This document shows positions 35,026-44,345 of a DNA stretch of 64,000 nt, in pieces (position 1 is the stretch's first letter; each line of letters starts with the position of its first letter). The position numbers were made by a program, and so were the translations under genes. The notes under the pieces were generated by a model. That model saw only the letters and a list, made by a program, of their open reading frames with translations, was not told the origin of the DNA and made no database searches. This DNA is from Flavobacterium sp. 9R. GTDB lineage: Bacteria; Bacteroidota; Bacteroidia; Flavobacteriales; Flavobacteriaceae. The stretch spans positions 2,788,617-2,852,616 of the forward strand of contig NZ_LR733413.1 in the NCBI RefSeq assembly GCF_902506345.1, in the 5' to 3' direction.

Positions 35026-36390
35026 TTAATTCCAACCTCCGCCTAAGGCTTTGTATAACTGAACCATAGCGGTTAATTGACGTTGCGACAATTGTGACAA
35101 ACTAATTTCTGCATCGAACAAAGAACGCTGCACATCCAAAACTTCCAGATAAGAAACATAACCATTGTAATAACGTGCATAGGATAATTCATAATTCTTT
35201 TTTGCAGCGGCAACTTGACGGCTTCTTGCTTCAAATTCTTCCTTAAAGGTGGTAACGTTTTGAATAGCGTTTTCAACTTCTCCAACTGCAACTAGATATG
35301 TTTTTTGATAATTGAGTTTAGATTGCTCTGCTATTTGACGGTTAATTTCTACACGTCTTCTGTTTTTTCCAAATTGAAAAATAGGACCGACCACTCCTGC
35401 CGAAGCATTTTGATTATAGGAACCACTATCGTATAAGTCACCCACTTTTGCGCTAGCAAATCCTGCAAAAGCCGCAATGTTGAATGAAGGAAAACGCATC
35501 GCTTGCGCTACTCCAATGCGCTCGTGAGCTGCTATGTATTGTAATTCTGCTCTTTTTACATCAGGTCTGTTTTGCAACAAAGTCGACGGAATCGACAAAG
35601 GCAAATTGGTTACCATCAATTGCTCTTTGTTGGATTTTCCTCTTTCTATAGGTGCTGGCATTTGTCCAATCAAAATGGAAATCGTGTTTTCTAAAACGGT
35701 GATTTGTCTTTTGATATTTGGAATGGCAGCTTCGGCAATAGCAACTTGTTGTTCTATTTGCACTTTATCCAATTCTGAAGTATAACCACTTTTAAAACGG
35801 TCGGTAATGATTACATAGGAATCCTGACGTGTCTTCAACGTTTGTTTCGTGATTTCTAGTTGATTGTCTAAATCCCTCAACTGAAAATAAGCGGTGGCAA
35901 TATCACTTACTAATCCTGCCATTACAGTCTTTCTCGCTTCCTCGGTAGCCAAAAGCTCATTTTGAACGGCTCTATTTTCGTGTCTTAGTTTTCCCCAAAA
36001 ATCGATTTCCCAAGACATATTTGCCACCAAAGTAGAAGGCTGAAATATAGTTTCTGCCGTGTTTACGCCTCCAGAATATTGAAAAGTGGGTAAAACATTG
36101 GCTTTGGTAAATCCTAAATTGGCTTTGGCTTGGTCCAATCTTGAAATGGCAATTTTTAAATCATAATTGTTTTGAATTCCTTTGGTAATCAAGCCTTTTA
36201 AAACCTCATCATTAAAGATATCAAACCATTTCACATTTAGAATAGAAGCAGTGGTATCTGCTGTTTGTGCCATTCTATATTGCATTGATTCTTGCAATTC
36301 TGGTGCTTTATATTTTGGCCCTACCAAACAACTTATTGGCAAAAAAGACAGCGTAAGCAACAGTAATCCTATTTTATATTTATTCCTCAT
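35026..36390 (-). CDS. TolC-family outer-membrane efflux lipoprotein
   Basis: A 454-residue NodT-type outer-membrane factor. From the ATG at 36390 the signal ends in the lipobox LPISC (Cys21), followed by VGPKYKAPEL, the classic start of this family; in-frame starts further upstream would hide it. Two long TolC-like helical repeats follow (AISRLDQAKANLGFTKA, ARYYNGYVSYLEVLDVQRSLFDAE). It forms the trimeric exit channel. Its start overlaps the pump gene by 11 bp. Confidence 0.93.
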   Translation of the reverse strand: MRNKYKIGLLLLTLSFLPISCLVGPKYKAPELQESMQYRMAQTADTTASILNVKWFDIFNDEVLKGLITKGIQNNYDLKIAISRLDQAKANLGFTKANVLPTFQYSGGVNTAETIFQPSTLVANMSWEIDFWGKLRHENRAVQNELLATEEARKTVMAGLVSDIATAYFQLRDLDNQLEITKQTLKTRQDSYVIITDRFKSGYTSELDKVQIEQQVAIAEAAIPNIKRQITVLENTISILIGQMPAPIERGKSNKEQLMVTNLPLSIPSTLLQNRPDVKRAELQYIAAHERIGVAQAMRFPSFNIAAFAGFASAKVGDLYDSGSYNQNASAGVVGPIFQFGKNRRRVEINRQIAEQSKLNYQKTYLVAVGEVENAIQNVTTFKEEFEARSRQVAAAKKNYELSYARYYNGYVSYLEVLDVQRSLFDAEISLSQLSQRQLTAMVQLYKALGGGWN

Positions 36391-39300
36391 GGCTAATCGA
36401 TTTAGTAGGTTCGACATTTGATTCGGAGGTCTTCTTTTTTCCGAAACCTTCAATAAACACAAATAAAACGGGAATAAAACAGACTCCTAAAATTGTAGCT
36501 ACAAGCATTCCGCTAAACACGGTCATTCCCATTACCTTTCGGGCTTGAGCTCCCGCTCCTGAAGCAGTTAACAATGGAACCACACCAAGAATGAAAGCAA
36601 AAGCCGTCATTAAAATGGGTCGGAATCGCAACTTAGCAGCTGTTAAAGCTGCCTCTACTAAAGGAACTCCTTTCTCATATTCAGCTTTCGCAAATTCGAC
36701 AATCAGAATGGCATTTTTGGCCGCCAGTCCAATGAGCATTACCAGTCCAATTTGAGCAAAAACATTGTTCACATAATCAGGACTAAATAACTTGCACAAA
36801 TACAATCCCAAGAAGGCGCCAAACACAGCAAAAGGTGTACCTAACAATACACTAAACGGCAGCTTCCAGCTTTCGTATTGAGCCGCTAAGATTAAGAACA
36901 CAAACAAAATAGCCATAATAAAAACAGTGGCTCCTTTCCCTTCAGCTTGTTTTTCTTGATAACTCATCGCAGACCATTCGTACCCCATATCTGCTGGAAG
37001 AATTTTTTCGGCAGTTTCTTGCAACGCTTGACGAGCTTCTGCAGAAGTATAACCCTCGGCAGGTGTTCCTCCAATTTCAGCTGCTCGGTACAAATTGAAA
37101 CGAGTAGTAAACTCGGGTCCGCTCTCTTTTTTTATCGTGGCAATACTCGAAATAGGAATCATAATATTGTCTCTGTTACGAACAAAGATTTTGTTGATGT
37201 CTTCCGGATTCAAGGTGAAGCTTGGAGCCGCCTGAATCAAAACGATGTATTGTCGCCCAAATCTGTTGAACTCATTTACGTATTGTCCTCCCAAACTGGC
37301 TCCAATGGCGATATTCACATCCGATAGTGATAAATTGAGTTCGGTTACTTTTTCTCGGTCAATATCCAGACTAATTTGAGGAACATTCGGGTTAAACGTA
37401 GTTCGAACACTACCTATTTCAGGACGTTTTCTAGCTTCGGCCATAAAACGTTGGGCATTTTCAAACAAATATTGAGGCGTTTTTCCTCCCTTATCTTGTA
37501 ACATAATGGTAAATCCAGCCGCATTTCCAATTCCCGTAATAGGAGGTGGACCAAATGCAAAAGCGGTGGCTTCTGGTACAGCATACACTAATTTTCCGTT
37601 TAACTCTTTTATGATTTGAAACACATCTTGCTCTCGCTCTTTCCATTCTTTCAACGAGATAAAGAAAAAACCATTATTGGTAGCCATAGAGTTTTTCAAC
37701 AAACTAAATCCTGCTACTGTGGTGTAATATTCGATTCCTTCTGTTTTTCCTAAAATGGCTTCGATTTTTTTACAAACTGCTTCGGTTCGATGCAAAGAAG
37801 AAGCGCCTGGTAATTCAACATTGATAAACATATACCCTTGGTCTTCTTCTGGAACAAATCCACCTGGTATTTTACTGCCAAGCAGTATAATGGCTCCCAC
37901 AATTATCCCTATGAATATAAAACTGCGAACGGTTTTCTTAATCAAAAAACCTGTGAGACCGGTGTATTTGCCCGTAAAAGCATCAAATTTTCGATTGAAT
38001 GCCTTGAAAAAACGACCTAACCAACCTGTAGCTTCTTGATTGGGTTTTAATAAAATAGAACACAAAGCTGGACTTAAAGTTAAAGCACTTATGGCTGAAA
38101 ATACCACAGAGATAGCAATTGTGATTGCAAACTGTTGGTACAAACGACCTGTAATTCCGGGTGTCATCGCCACTGGGATGAAAACGGCCGTCAACACCAC
38201 CGCTATAGCTACTACAGGTCCCGAAACTTCTTTCATCGCGCGGTTGGTAGCCTCTCTTGGCGACAATCCGTGCTCAATATGATGCATTACAGCTTCGACT
38301 ACGACAATCGCATCATCGACCACAATACCTATCGCTAGTACCAAACCTAACAAGGAAAGTACATTCACAGAGAACCCTAAAAGCGGGAACAACATAAATA
38401 CCCCAATTAAGGAAACAGGTACTGTAAGCAAAGGAATAATGGTGGCTCTCCAATTTTGCAAAAAGATAAACACTACTATAATTACCAGAATGATAGCTTC
38501 TAAAAGCGTGTGCATAATTTCGTTTATCCCTTCGGTAATGGCCAAAGTAGTATCAAGAGATGTAGTATATTTAAGGTCTTGCGGAAACTTTTTGCTCAAT
38601 TCGTCCATTACGCGTTTTGACTCCGCTGCTACTTCGAGCGCATTAGAACCTGGCATTTGTTTTACTCCGATAGTTCCTGCTGGTTTTCCATTTAAGCCAC
38701 CTTTTGACGCATAGCTTTCTGTACCAAGAGCAACAGTTGCTACGTCTTTTAATCGGACTTGTTGATTGCCAATATTGGACTTTAGTATGATATTTTCAAA
38801 ATCTTCAATGTCGATTAAACGGTCTTTTAAAGTAACGTTATACGTGAATTCATTTCCGTCTTCGGCTGGTGGTGCGCCAAATTTTCCACCTGGAGCAATT
38901 GAGTTTTGCTCTTTGATGGCATTCATAATGTCGGGAATCGTCAATTTGTATTTGGCCAAAATATCGGGTTTCACCCAAATTCTCATCGCATAATTACTCC
39001 CTCCAAAAATTACTACTTCACCAACACCCTTGATTCTTGAAAGCGCATCCACAATGTTGATGTTAGCATAATTGGTTAAAAAATTAGAATCATACGTGTT
39101 ATTGGGAGAATAAATAGAAAACAACAACAAAGGCATTGACAAGGATTTTTTGGTCGTTACCCCTGTGTTTTTCACATCAACTGGCAAGGTTGAAGTCGCT
39201 GATGCTACTCGGTTTTGAGTCAACATTGTGGCATTATCCAAATCGGTTCCCATATCAAAAGTAACCGATAATGACATACTTCCATCACCGGTATTGGTAG

Positions 39301-39538
39301 ATTGCATATACAGCATATTTTCTACCCCGTTTACTTTTTGTTCGATTGGAGTAGCTACGGCTTGCTCTACATTTAGCGCATTTGCTCCTCTATAACTCGT
39401 TTGAATTTGTACAATTGGAGGCGCTATTTCTGGGTACTGAGCAATTGGTGTGGAGAGAATCGAGAGCCCTCCAATAATTACCATAAAAATGGATAATACA
39501 ATTGCAACGATGGGTCTTCTTACAAAAAAATTATCCAT
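36380..39538 (-). CDS. RND (HAE1/AcrB-type) multidrug efflux permease
   Basis: A 1052-residue proton-driven inner-membrane pump. It shows the N-terminal MDNFFVRRPIVAIVLS, periplasmic porter loops, the proton-relay aspartates in VLAIGIVVDDAIVVVE and the second membrane bundle with AKNAILIVEFA. Length and layout match AcrB/MexF. It lies between adaptor and outer-membrane genes in the order adaptor-pump-channel, with gaps of 2 bp and an overlap of 11 bp, so the three are one operon. Substrates cannot be told from sequence; no local regulator gene is present. Confidence 0.96.
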   Translation of the reverse strand: MDNFFVRRPIVAIVLSIFMVIIGGLSILSTPIAQYPEIAPPIVQIQTSYRGANALNVEQAVATPIEQKVNGVENMLYMQSTNTGDGSMSLSVTFDMGTDLDNATMLTQNRVASATSTLPVDVKNTGVTTKKSLSMPLLLFSIYSPNNTYDSNFLTNYANINIVDALSRIKGVGEVVIFGGSNYAMRIWVKPDILAKYKLTIPDIMNAIKEQNSIAPGGKFGAPPAEDGNEFTYNVTLKDRLIDIEDFENIILKSNIGNQQVRLKDVATVALGTESYASKGGLNGKPAGTIGVKQMPGSNALEVAAESKRVMDELSKKFPQDLKYTTSLDTTLAITEGINEIMHTLLEAIILVIIVVFIFLQNWRATIIPLLTVPVSLIGVFMLFPLLGFSVNVLSLLGLVLAIGIVVDDAIVVVEAVMHHIEHGLSPREATNRAMKEVSGPVVAIAVVLTAVFIPVAMTPGITGRLYQQFAITIAISVVFSAISALTLSPALCSILLKPNQEATGWLGRFFKAFNRKFDAFTGKYTGLTGFLIKKTVRSFIFIGIIVGAIILLGSKIPGGFVPEEDQGYMFINVELPGASSLHRTEAVCKKIEAILGKTEGIEYYTTVAGFSLLKNSMATNNGFFFISLKEWKEREQDVFQIIKELNGKLVYAVPEATAFAFGPPPITGIGNAAGFTIMLQDKGGKTPQYLFENAQRFMAEARKRPEIGSVRTTFNPNVPQISLDIDREKVTELNLSLSDVNIAIGASLGGQYVNEFNRFGRQYIVLIQAAPSFTLNPEDINKIFVRNRDNIMIPISSIATIKKESGPEFTTRFNLYRAAEIGGTPAEGYTSAEARQALQETAEKILPADMGYEWSAMSYQEKQAEGKGATVFIMAILFVFLILAAQYESWKLPFSVLLGTPFAVFGAFLGLYLCKLFSPDYVNNVFAQIGLVMLIGLAAKNAILIVEFAKAEYEKGVPLVEAALTAAKLRFRPILMTAFAFILGVVPLLTASGAGAQARKVMGMTVFSGMLVATILGVCFIPVLFVFIEGFGKKKTSESNVEPTKSISHEE

Positions 39539-39540
39539 AA

Positions 39541-40680
39541 CTATTGTGCTTTTTTAGTTTCTGGTGAATAAGGAACTGGCGTAACTACTGAGCCCGGCTG
39601 AATGAACAAACTACCCACAATGGCTACTTTATCTCCCACGTTTAAGCCTTTGTTGATTACCCAATCTTGACCCACTTTGGCACCAACCTCAACAATACGA
39701 ACCTGAATTTTATTCTCATTATCGATAATGAATACCTGAAAAATTCCTTGTAATTCGGTTACTGCTTTTTGAGGAATGGCAATCGCTCCTTTTTGATTTT
39801 CAATCAAAGCTCTTACTTTTGAAAATTGACCAGAGCGCAAATTATTGTCAGGATTAGGGAAAGTTGTTTCAATAGTCATTGTTCCTGTGGTAGGGTCGAT
39901 TTTGGCGTCAGCAAAATTCAGAACTCCTTTGTAGGGATGAACACTTCCGTCAGAAAGCAAAAGCTCAATATCGTTGGCAGCATTATCTTTACTTAAGCTT
40001 TTCTTCTTGCGATAATCTAAAAACTCGGCTTCGCTGATGGTAAATCTAACCCTTACTTTGTCTAATCTAGAAACCGTATTTAGTTTAGAAGAATTACCGA
40101 TTCTTGAAATATAATCACCAACTCTAGCATTACTAATTCCTATAACTCCATCAATTGGCGAAAGTATATTGCAATAACTACGCTCCAATTGTTGGTTGCG
40201 TAACGAAGCTTGAGTACTTTCATAATTAGAACGTGCCGCCTTAGCTTTAGCAACAGCGGCGTCCAATTCACGTTTACTAACTGCGTTCATATCAGCTAGC
40301 GGGCGAATTCTTTTCAGCTCTTCCTCTGCATTGACGAGATTACTTTGTGAGGTAGCCACTTGTCCTTTTACTTGTTCTACTTTGGTATCATATTCTAATG
40401 GGTCAATGGTGTACAACAATTGCCCTTTTCGCACTCTCTCTCCTTCTTTAAAATGAATACCTGTCAAAATTCCGTCCACTCTAGCGGTCAGCACAATGTC
40501 TAAATCTCCAAAGGTTTGCGCGGCAAAATCCTTGTAAATAGGAACATCTTTTGCGACAACTGTAATAAACGGAGCTGGAATAGGCGGTGGCGCTTGCTTT
40601 TCTTCTTTTTTACAAGAACTAAACAGACTTAAAAAAACAATAAGCACCCAGAAAAAATTAGGTTTAGATGTGGTATCCAT
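39541..40680 (-). CDS. RND periplasmic adaptor lipoprotein
   Basis: A 379-residue membrane-fusion protein: lipobox LFSSC (Cys23), then a polar Lys/Glu/Pro segment, an MFP beta-barrel, a lipoyl half with GILTGIHFKEGERVRKGQLLY, an alpha-hairpin coiled coil (about 110-170) and a second lipoyl half (SPIDGVIGISNARVGDYI). It links pump and outer-membrane channel. It is the first gene of the operon, divergent from trhO. Confidence 0.94.
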   Translation of the reverse strand: MDTTSKPNFFWVLIVFLSLFSSCKKEEKQAPPPIPAPFITVVAKDVPIYKDFAAQTFGDLDIVLTARVDGILTGIHFKEGERVRKGQLLYTIDPLEYDTKVEQVKGQVATSQSNLVNAEEELKRIRPLADMNAVSKRELDAAVAKAKAARSNYESTQASLRNQQLERSYCNILSPIDGVIGISNARVGDYISRIGNSSKLNTVSRLDKVRVRFTISEAEFLDYRKKKSLSKDNAANDIELLLSDGSVHPYKGVLNFADAKIDPTTGTMTIETTFPNPDNNLRSGQFSKVRALIENQKGAIAIPQKAVTELQGIFQVFIIDNENKIQVRIVEVGAKVGQDWVINKGLNVGDKVAIVGSLFIQPGSVVTPVPYSPETKKAQ

Positions 40681-40882
40681 AATTTTTATGTTAAATGATT
40701 TCTAGTAAATTTAACATTTTTTATAAAACCTTTTTATTTATCTGATAAAAAAATCAGAAAAAAACACTGACTATCAAGTACATACTATTTAGTCAAACTA
40801 ATATCCATAAAAAAGTATTACATTTGCACCCGAATTCTTCCAATTAGAGTTCCTAATTTATTTCTCACTTAACGTTTATAGC

Positions 40883-42241
40883 ATGCAACTGTATAACACC
40901 TTAAGCGCAGAAGAAAGAGCCGAGCTTATTGACCAAGCCGGAAAACAACGCCTCACGTTGTCTTTCTATGCGTATGCCAAAATTGAAGATCCCAAAAAAT
41001 TTCGCGACGATTTGTTTATCGAATGGAATAAACTGGATGCACTAGGTAGAACCTATGTAGCCAAAGAAGGAATCAACGCGCAAATGTCTGTCCCTGCCGA
41101 AAATTTAGAAGCCTTTCGTGAAACGCTAGAAGCTTATGAATTTATGCGCAACATTCGCTTGAATGTAGCCGTAGAACACGATGATCATTCGTTTTTGAAA
41201 CTCACTGTAAAGGTGCGTGACAAAATTGTGGCCGACGGATTAAACGACGAAACCTTTGATGTAACCAATATTGGAGTACATCTAAAAGCCAAAGAATTTA
41301 ATGACATCTTAGAAGATCCCAATACGATTGTAGTCGATTTTAGAAACCATTACGAAAGTGAAATCGGTCATTTTAAAGGCGCTATTACTCCTGATGTGGA
41401 AACGTTTCGCGAATCGTTGCCTATCATCAACGAACAATTACAAGACTTTAAAGAAGATAAAAATCTAGTGATGTATTGCACTGGAGGAATTCGTTGCGAA
41501 AAAGCTTCGGCTTACTTCAAGCACCAAGGTTTTAAAAACGTTTTCCAATTAGAAGGAGGTATCATCAACTACGCCAAGCAAATCAAAGAAGAAAATCTAG
41601 AAAGTAAATTTATCGGAAAGAATTTCGTTTTTGACCATCGTTTGGGTGAGCGCATCACAGACGATATCGTTTCGCAATGCCACCAATGTGGAAAACCTTG
41701 CGACAATCATACCAACTGCGAAAATGTTGGCTGTCATTTGTTGTTCATTCAATGTGATGAATGCAAAGAAGCTATGCAAAATTGTTGTTCAAACGAATGT
41801 TTAGACATCATCAAGTTGCCATTAGTTGAGCAAGTAAAGTTGAGAAAAGGCATCCAAGTTGGCAACAAAGTCTTCCGAAAAGGAAAATCAGATAAATTAC
41901 CCTTCAAGCATTCAGGCGAGCTTTCGGACACACCATTGGCAGTTGCCACAACTCCAGCCAAAATTCGTCAAAGAATAAAAATCAAAAAAGCACTTTTAGG
42001 CAAAGCCGAACATTACTTTGTAAAAGCGCAAGTTGCTCTTTTCGTTATTGAAAATAATGAACTACAATTAGGCGATACCATTTTAATTTCGGGTCCTACT
42101 ACAGGAAACGAACAACTTGTACTCGAAAAAATGTTAGTCAACGGCATCGAAAAAACGGTCGCACAACCTGGCGACAAAGTAACATTTGAAGTACCTTTCA
42201 GAGTACGTTTATCTGATACATTGTATAAAATTTTAAAATAG
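40883..42241 (+). CDS. trhO: tRNA uridine(34) hydroxylase TrhO with extra C-terminal TrhP-like domain
   Basis: TrhO catalyses the O2-dependent formation of 5-hydroxyuridine at the wobble position of tRNA. This 452-residue protein has the N-terminal acylphosphatase-like part (LSFYAYAKIEDP, TYVAKEGINAQ), a rhodanese domain with active Cys199 in VMYCTGGIRCEKA, and a cysteine-rich region (Cys266 to Cys302) that may bind zinc. E. coli TrhO stops about 100 residues earlier. Here residues 384-451 align without gaps to residues 344-411 of the neighbouring TrhP (30 of 68 identical, counted by eye), including shared GDxIL, GPxTG, PFRxR and LYKI. The extension is an unusual domain fusion. It is divergent from the efflux operon. 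Confidence 0.93.
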   Translation: MQLYNTLSAEERAELIDQAGKQRLTLSFYAYAKIEDPKKFRDDLFIEWNKLDALGRTYVAKEGINAQMSVPAENLEAFRETLEAYEFMRNIRLNVAVEHDDHSFLKLTVKVRDKIVADGLNDETFDVTNIGVHLKAKEFNDILEDPNTIVVDFRNHYESEIGHFKGAITPDVETFRESLPIINEQLQDFKEDKNLVMYCTGGIRCEKASAYFKHQGFKNVFQLEGGIINYAKQIKEENLESKFIGKNFVFDHRLGERITDDIVSQCHQCGKPCDNHTNCENVGCHLLFIQCDECKEAMQNCCSNECLDIIKLPLVEQVKLRKGIQVGNKVFRKGKSDKLPFKHSGELSDTPLAVATTPAKIRQRIKIKKALLGKAEHYFVKAQVALFVIENNELQLGDTILISGPTTGNEQLVLEKMLVNGIEKTVAQPGDKVTFEVPFRVRLSDTLYKILK

Positions 42242-42264
42242 TTTTTCCAAACTTTCATCCATCA

Positions 42265-42353
42265 CCTTTGTCAAAGTTCAAAACGTTGACAAGGTTCACT
42301 CTACAAAATAAATTGGACACAGATTTCACAAATTAATCTGTGAATTTTGTGTC
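42265..42353. repeat. Two palindromic repeats between trhO and trhP
   Basis: An imperfect hairpin (CCTTTGTCAA with TTGACAAGG, 42265-42295) is followed by a nearly loop-free palindrome, GACACAGATTTCACAAATTA (42316-42335) with its inverse at 42334-42353, three mismatches. Both look like dispersed intergenic repeats of this lineage. They may separate or attenuate the two genes. Confidence 0.6.
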
Positions 42354-42368
42354 AAAATAATATACACA

Positions 42369-43610
42369 ATGACAACAAACAACAAAATAGAATTAATGGC
42401 GCCTGCCGGGAATTTCGAATCCTTGCAAGCCGCCGTAGATAATGGATGTGATTCCGTATATTTTGGAGTAGAACAACTCAATATGCGTGCCCGCGCCTCC
42501 GTAAACTTCACTATGGATGATTTGGCCGAAATCGCCAAACGCTGCGAAGCCAAAAACGTACGAAGTTACTTGACCTTAAACACCATCATTTATGACCACG
42601 ACTTATCTGTGGTCAAAACTTTAATCAATAAAGCCAAAGAAGCTAACATCACTGCGGTGATTGCTTCCGACCAAGCCGTAATTGCAATGGCTCGAAGCGT
42701 GGGGATGGAAGTTCATATTTCTACACAATTGAATGTGACCAATATCGAAACCATCAAATTCTACAGCCTTTTTGCCGATACTATGGTGTTGAGTCGTGAA
42801 TTGAGTTTACGTCAAGTAAAAAAAATCACCGAACAAATCGAAAAAGAACAAATCAAAGGCCCTAACGGAAATTTGGTTGAGATTGAAATCTTTGGTCACG
42901 GAGCGTTATGTATGGCCGTTTCGGGTAAATGCTATTTGAGTCTGCATTCGCATAACTCCTCAGCCAACCGTGGTGCTTGCAAACAAAATTGCCGTAAAAA
43001 ATATACCGTAATCGACCAAGAAACGGGTTTCGAAATCGAATTGGACAACGAGTATATGATGTCGCCCAAAGATTTATGCACCCTAGATTTCCTAGACCAA
43101 GTCATTGATTCGGGTATCCAAGTCCTCAAAATCGAAGGTCGTGGCCGCGCTCCAGAATATGTGGCTACCGTAATCAAAACTTATCGAGAGGCAATTGATG
43201 CCTACTATGACGGCACGTTCTCCAAAGACAAAATCGCCGTTTGGATGGAAGCTTTGAACACCGTGTACAACCGCGGATTCTGGTCGGGTTATTATTTAGG
43301 ACAAGAATTAGGCGAATGGAGCGATGTTTCAGGTTCTGTAGCTACGCAAAAGAAAGTCTATGTAGGCAAAGGCACCCATTTTTTCCCCAAAGCCGAAATT
43401 GGTCAATTCAAAATCGAAGCCTACGATATCAAAGTGGGCGATAAAATTCTAGTAACGGGTCCAAGCACTGGCGCACAAGAAATGGTTATCGAAGAAATGT
43501 TTGTCAACGATACCTCGGCAGAGCGCGCTACCAAAGGAGACGATTGCACCCTCAAACTGCCTTTCAGAATCCGAATGTCCGACAAATTATACAAAATAGT
43601 AGAAGCCTAA
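42369..43610 (+). CDS. trhP: tRNA 5-hydroxyuridine synthase TrhP (peptidase U32 family)
   Basis: Despite its family name, TrhP (YegQ) is an iron-sulfur enzyme of the prephenate-dependent, O2-independent route to 5-hydroxyuridine in tRNA. The 413-residue protein has ELMAPAGNFESLQAAVDNG at the N-terminus, GHGALCMAVSGKCYLS with NRGACKQNCRK (Cys181, 188, 204, 208 as likely cluster ligands), the KIEGRGRAPEYVATV motif and a C-terminal beta-barrel domain (from about residue 344) like the extension on TrhO. Its stop codon overlaps the ferredoxin start by one base (TAATG). Confidence 0.94.
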   Translation: MTTNNKIELMAPAGNFESLQAAVDNGCDSVYFGVEQLNMRARASVNFTMDDLAEIAKRCEAKNVRSYLTLNTIIYDHDLSVVKTLINKAKEANITAVIASDQAVIAMARSVGMEVHISTQLNVTNIETIKFYSLFADTMVLSRELSLRQVKKITEQIEKEQIKGPNGNLVEIEIFGHGALCMAVSGKCYLSLHSHNSSANRGACKQNCRKKYTVIDQETGFEIELDNEYMMSPKDLCTLDFLDQVIDSGIQVLKIEGRGRAPEYVATVIKTYREAIDAYYDGTFSKDKIAVWMEALNTVYNRGFWSGYYLGQELGEWSDVSGSVATQKKVYVGKGTHFFPKAEIGQFKIEAYDIKVGDKILVTGPSTGAQEMVIEEMFVNDTSAERATKGDDCTLKLPFRIRMSDKLYKIVEA

Positions 43611-43840
43611 TGGTCATCATCACCCTGCAAAGAGACAAATGCATCGGTTGCAATTACTGCGTAGAAATGGCGCCCGTTCAGTTTCAAATGTCCAAAAAAG
43701 ACGGTAAATCGGTGCTCATCAAAAGTGTCAATGCCAAAGGTTTTTACACCCTAAAATCGCCCGATCACACCATCGTAGAAAGTTGCGAACTCGCCGCAAA
43801 GGCTTGTCCCGTAAAAATTATTTCGGTCAAAGAAACCTAG
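43610..43840 (+). CDS. 4Fe-4S ferredoxin
   Basis: A 76-residue protein. The start ATG overlaps the trhP stop in TAATG, indicating translational coupling; a longer in-frame extension would lie inside trhP. Cluster ligands are CIGCNYC and the later ACP in AAKACPVKI, the usual single [4Fe-4S] pattern, with an extra Cys at SCELAAK. It is probably an electron carrier for the adjacent iron-sulfur enzyme TrhP, an inference from coupling. Confidence 0.92.
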   Translation: MVIITLQRDKCIGCNYCVEMAPVQFQMSKKDGKSVLIKSVNAKGFYTLKSPDHTIVESCELAAKACPVKIISVKET

Positions 43841-43849
43841 CCTCTAACT

Positions 43850-43975
43850 GTTTTTAGGAGCAGAAAAAATAGGCTTTTTTAAGGAACAATGGTCCCGCTA
43901 TCCGTTGCAATCTTTGCGGGCTGAACCCCAGCCCACAAAGGATTTCCACTACTATCGGGGCTAAAGAGCCACAAT
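43850..43975 (+). repeat. Dispersed structured element, copy C (3' of the ferredoxin gene)
   Basis: The core at 43893-43963 opens with TCCCGCTATCC and ends with ATCGGGGCTA. The middle hairpin pairs CTTTGCGGGCTG with CAGCCCACAAAG around GAACCCC-type loop bases. As in copy A, the outer bases are CCCG/CGGGG and an AGGAGC and GGCTTTTTT prelude precedes it. It lies just after the ferredoxin gene in its orientation. Confidence 0.8.
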
Positions 43976-44345
43976 CCGCTTCTTTAAGAACAATCATAAA
44001 TGCAATAACCTAAACCATCACAATCCTTCTTGTGGTGGTTTTTATTTTTGACCCAAATTTATATCTTCTAAAATGGTTCAAAAACATAATCATTTTGGAA
44101 TCACAAATAGAATTGCAATTAAAACTTCTGCCGTCTCTTACCTTTTTTACTGCTAAATCCTTTTATTCTTCTAGAATTTCTGTTGAGATTAAATCAAAGT
44201 GCCCACAAACCCAATTATTTTAGTATAATTTTAAGAAGGAATGCGTTTTTTTACCGTTGTAACATACAATTAAAAAATACTATCTTTACCGATTAAATTT
44301 AAGTAAGAACTCAAGTTGCTTTTTTGGCAACACTACAATATAATT
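43976..44345. other. Gene-free stretch with one terminator
   Basis: AAACCATCACAA (44012-44023) pairs with TTGTGGTGGTTT (44030-44041) and a T-run follows, ending the trh/ferredoxin transcript. From about 44050 to 44345 I see only AT-rich sequence; a 63-codon open frame here begins inside the terminator and has no coding character. The ricT promoter should lie at the right-hand end. Confidence 0.7.

Noticed and set aside
35026..40680. RND operon as evidence of acquired resistance
   Set aside because: Composition and gene order look native, no mobile elements or resistance genes flank it, and such operons are chromosomal in this group.
44032..44223. 63-codon open frame on the + strand
   Set aside because: It begins inside a terminator hairpin, has no coding character that I can see and no recognisable product.
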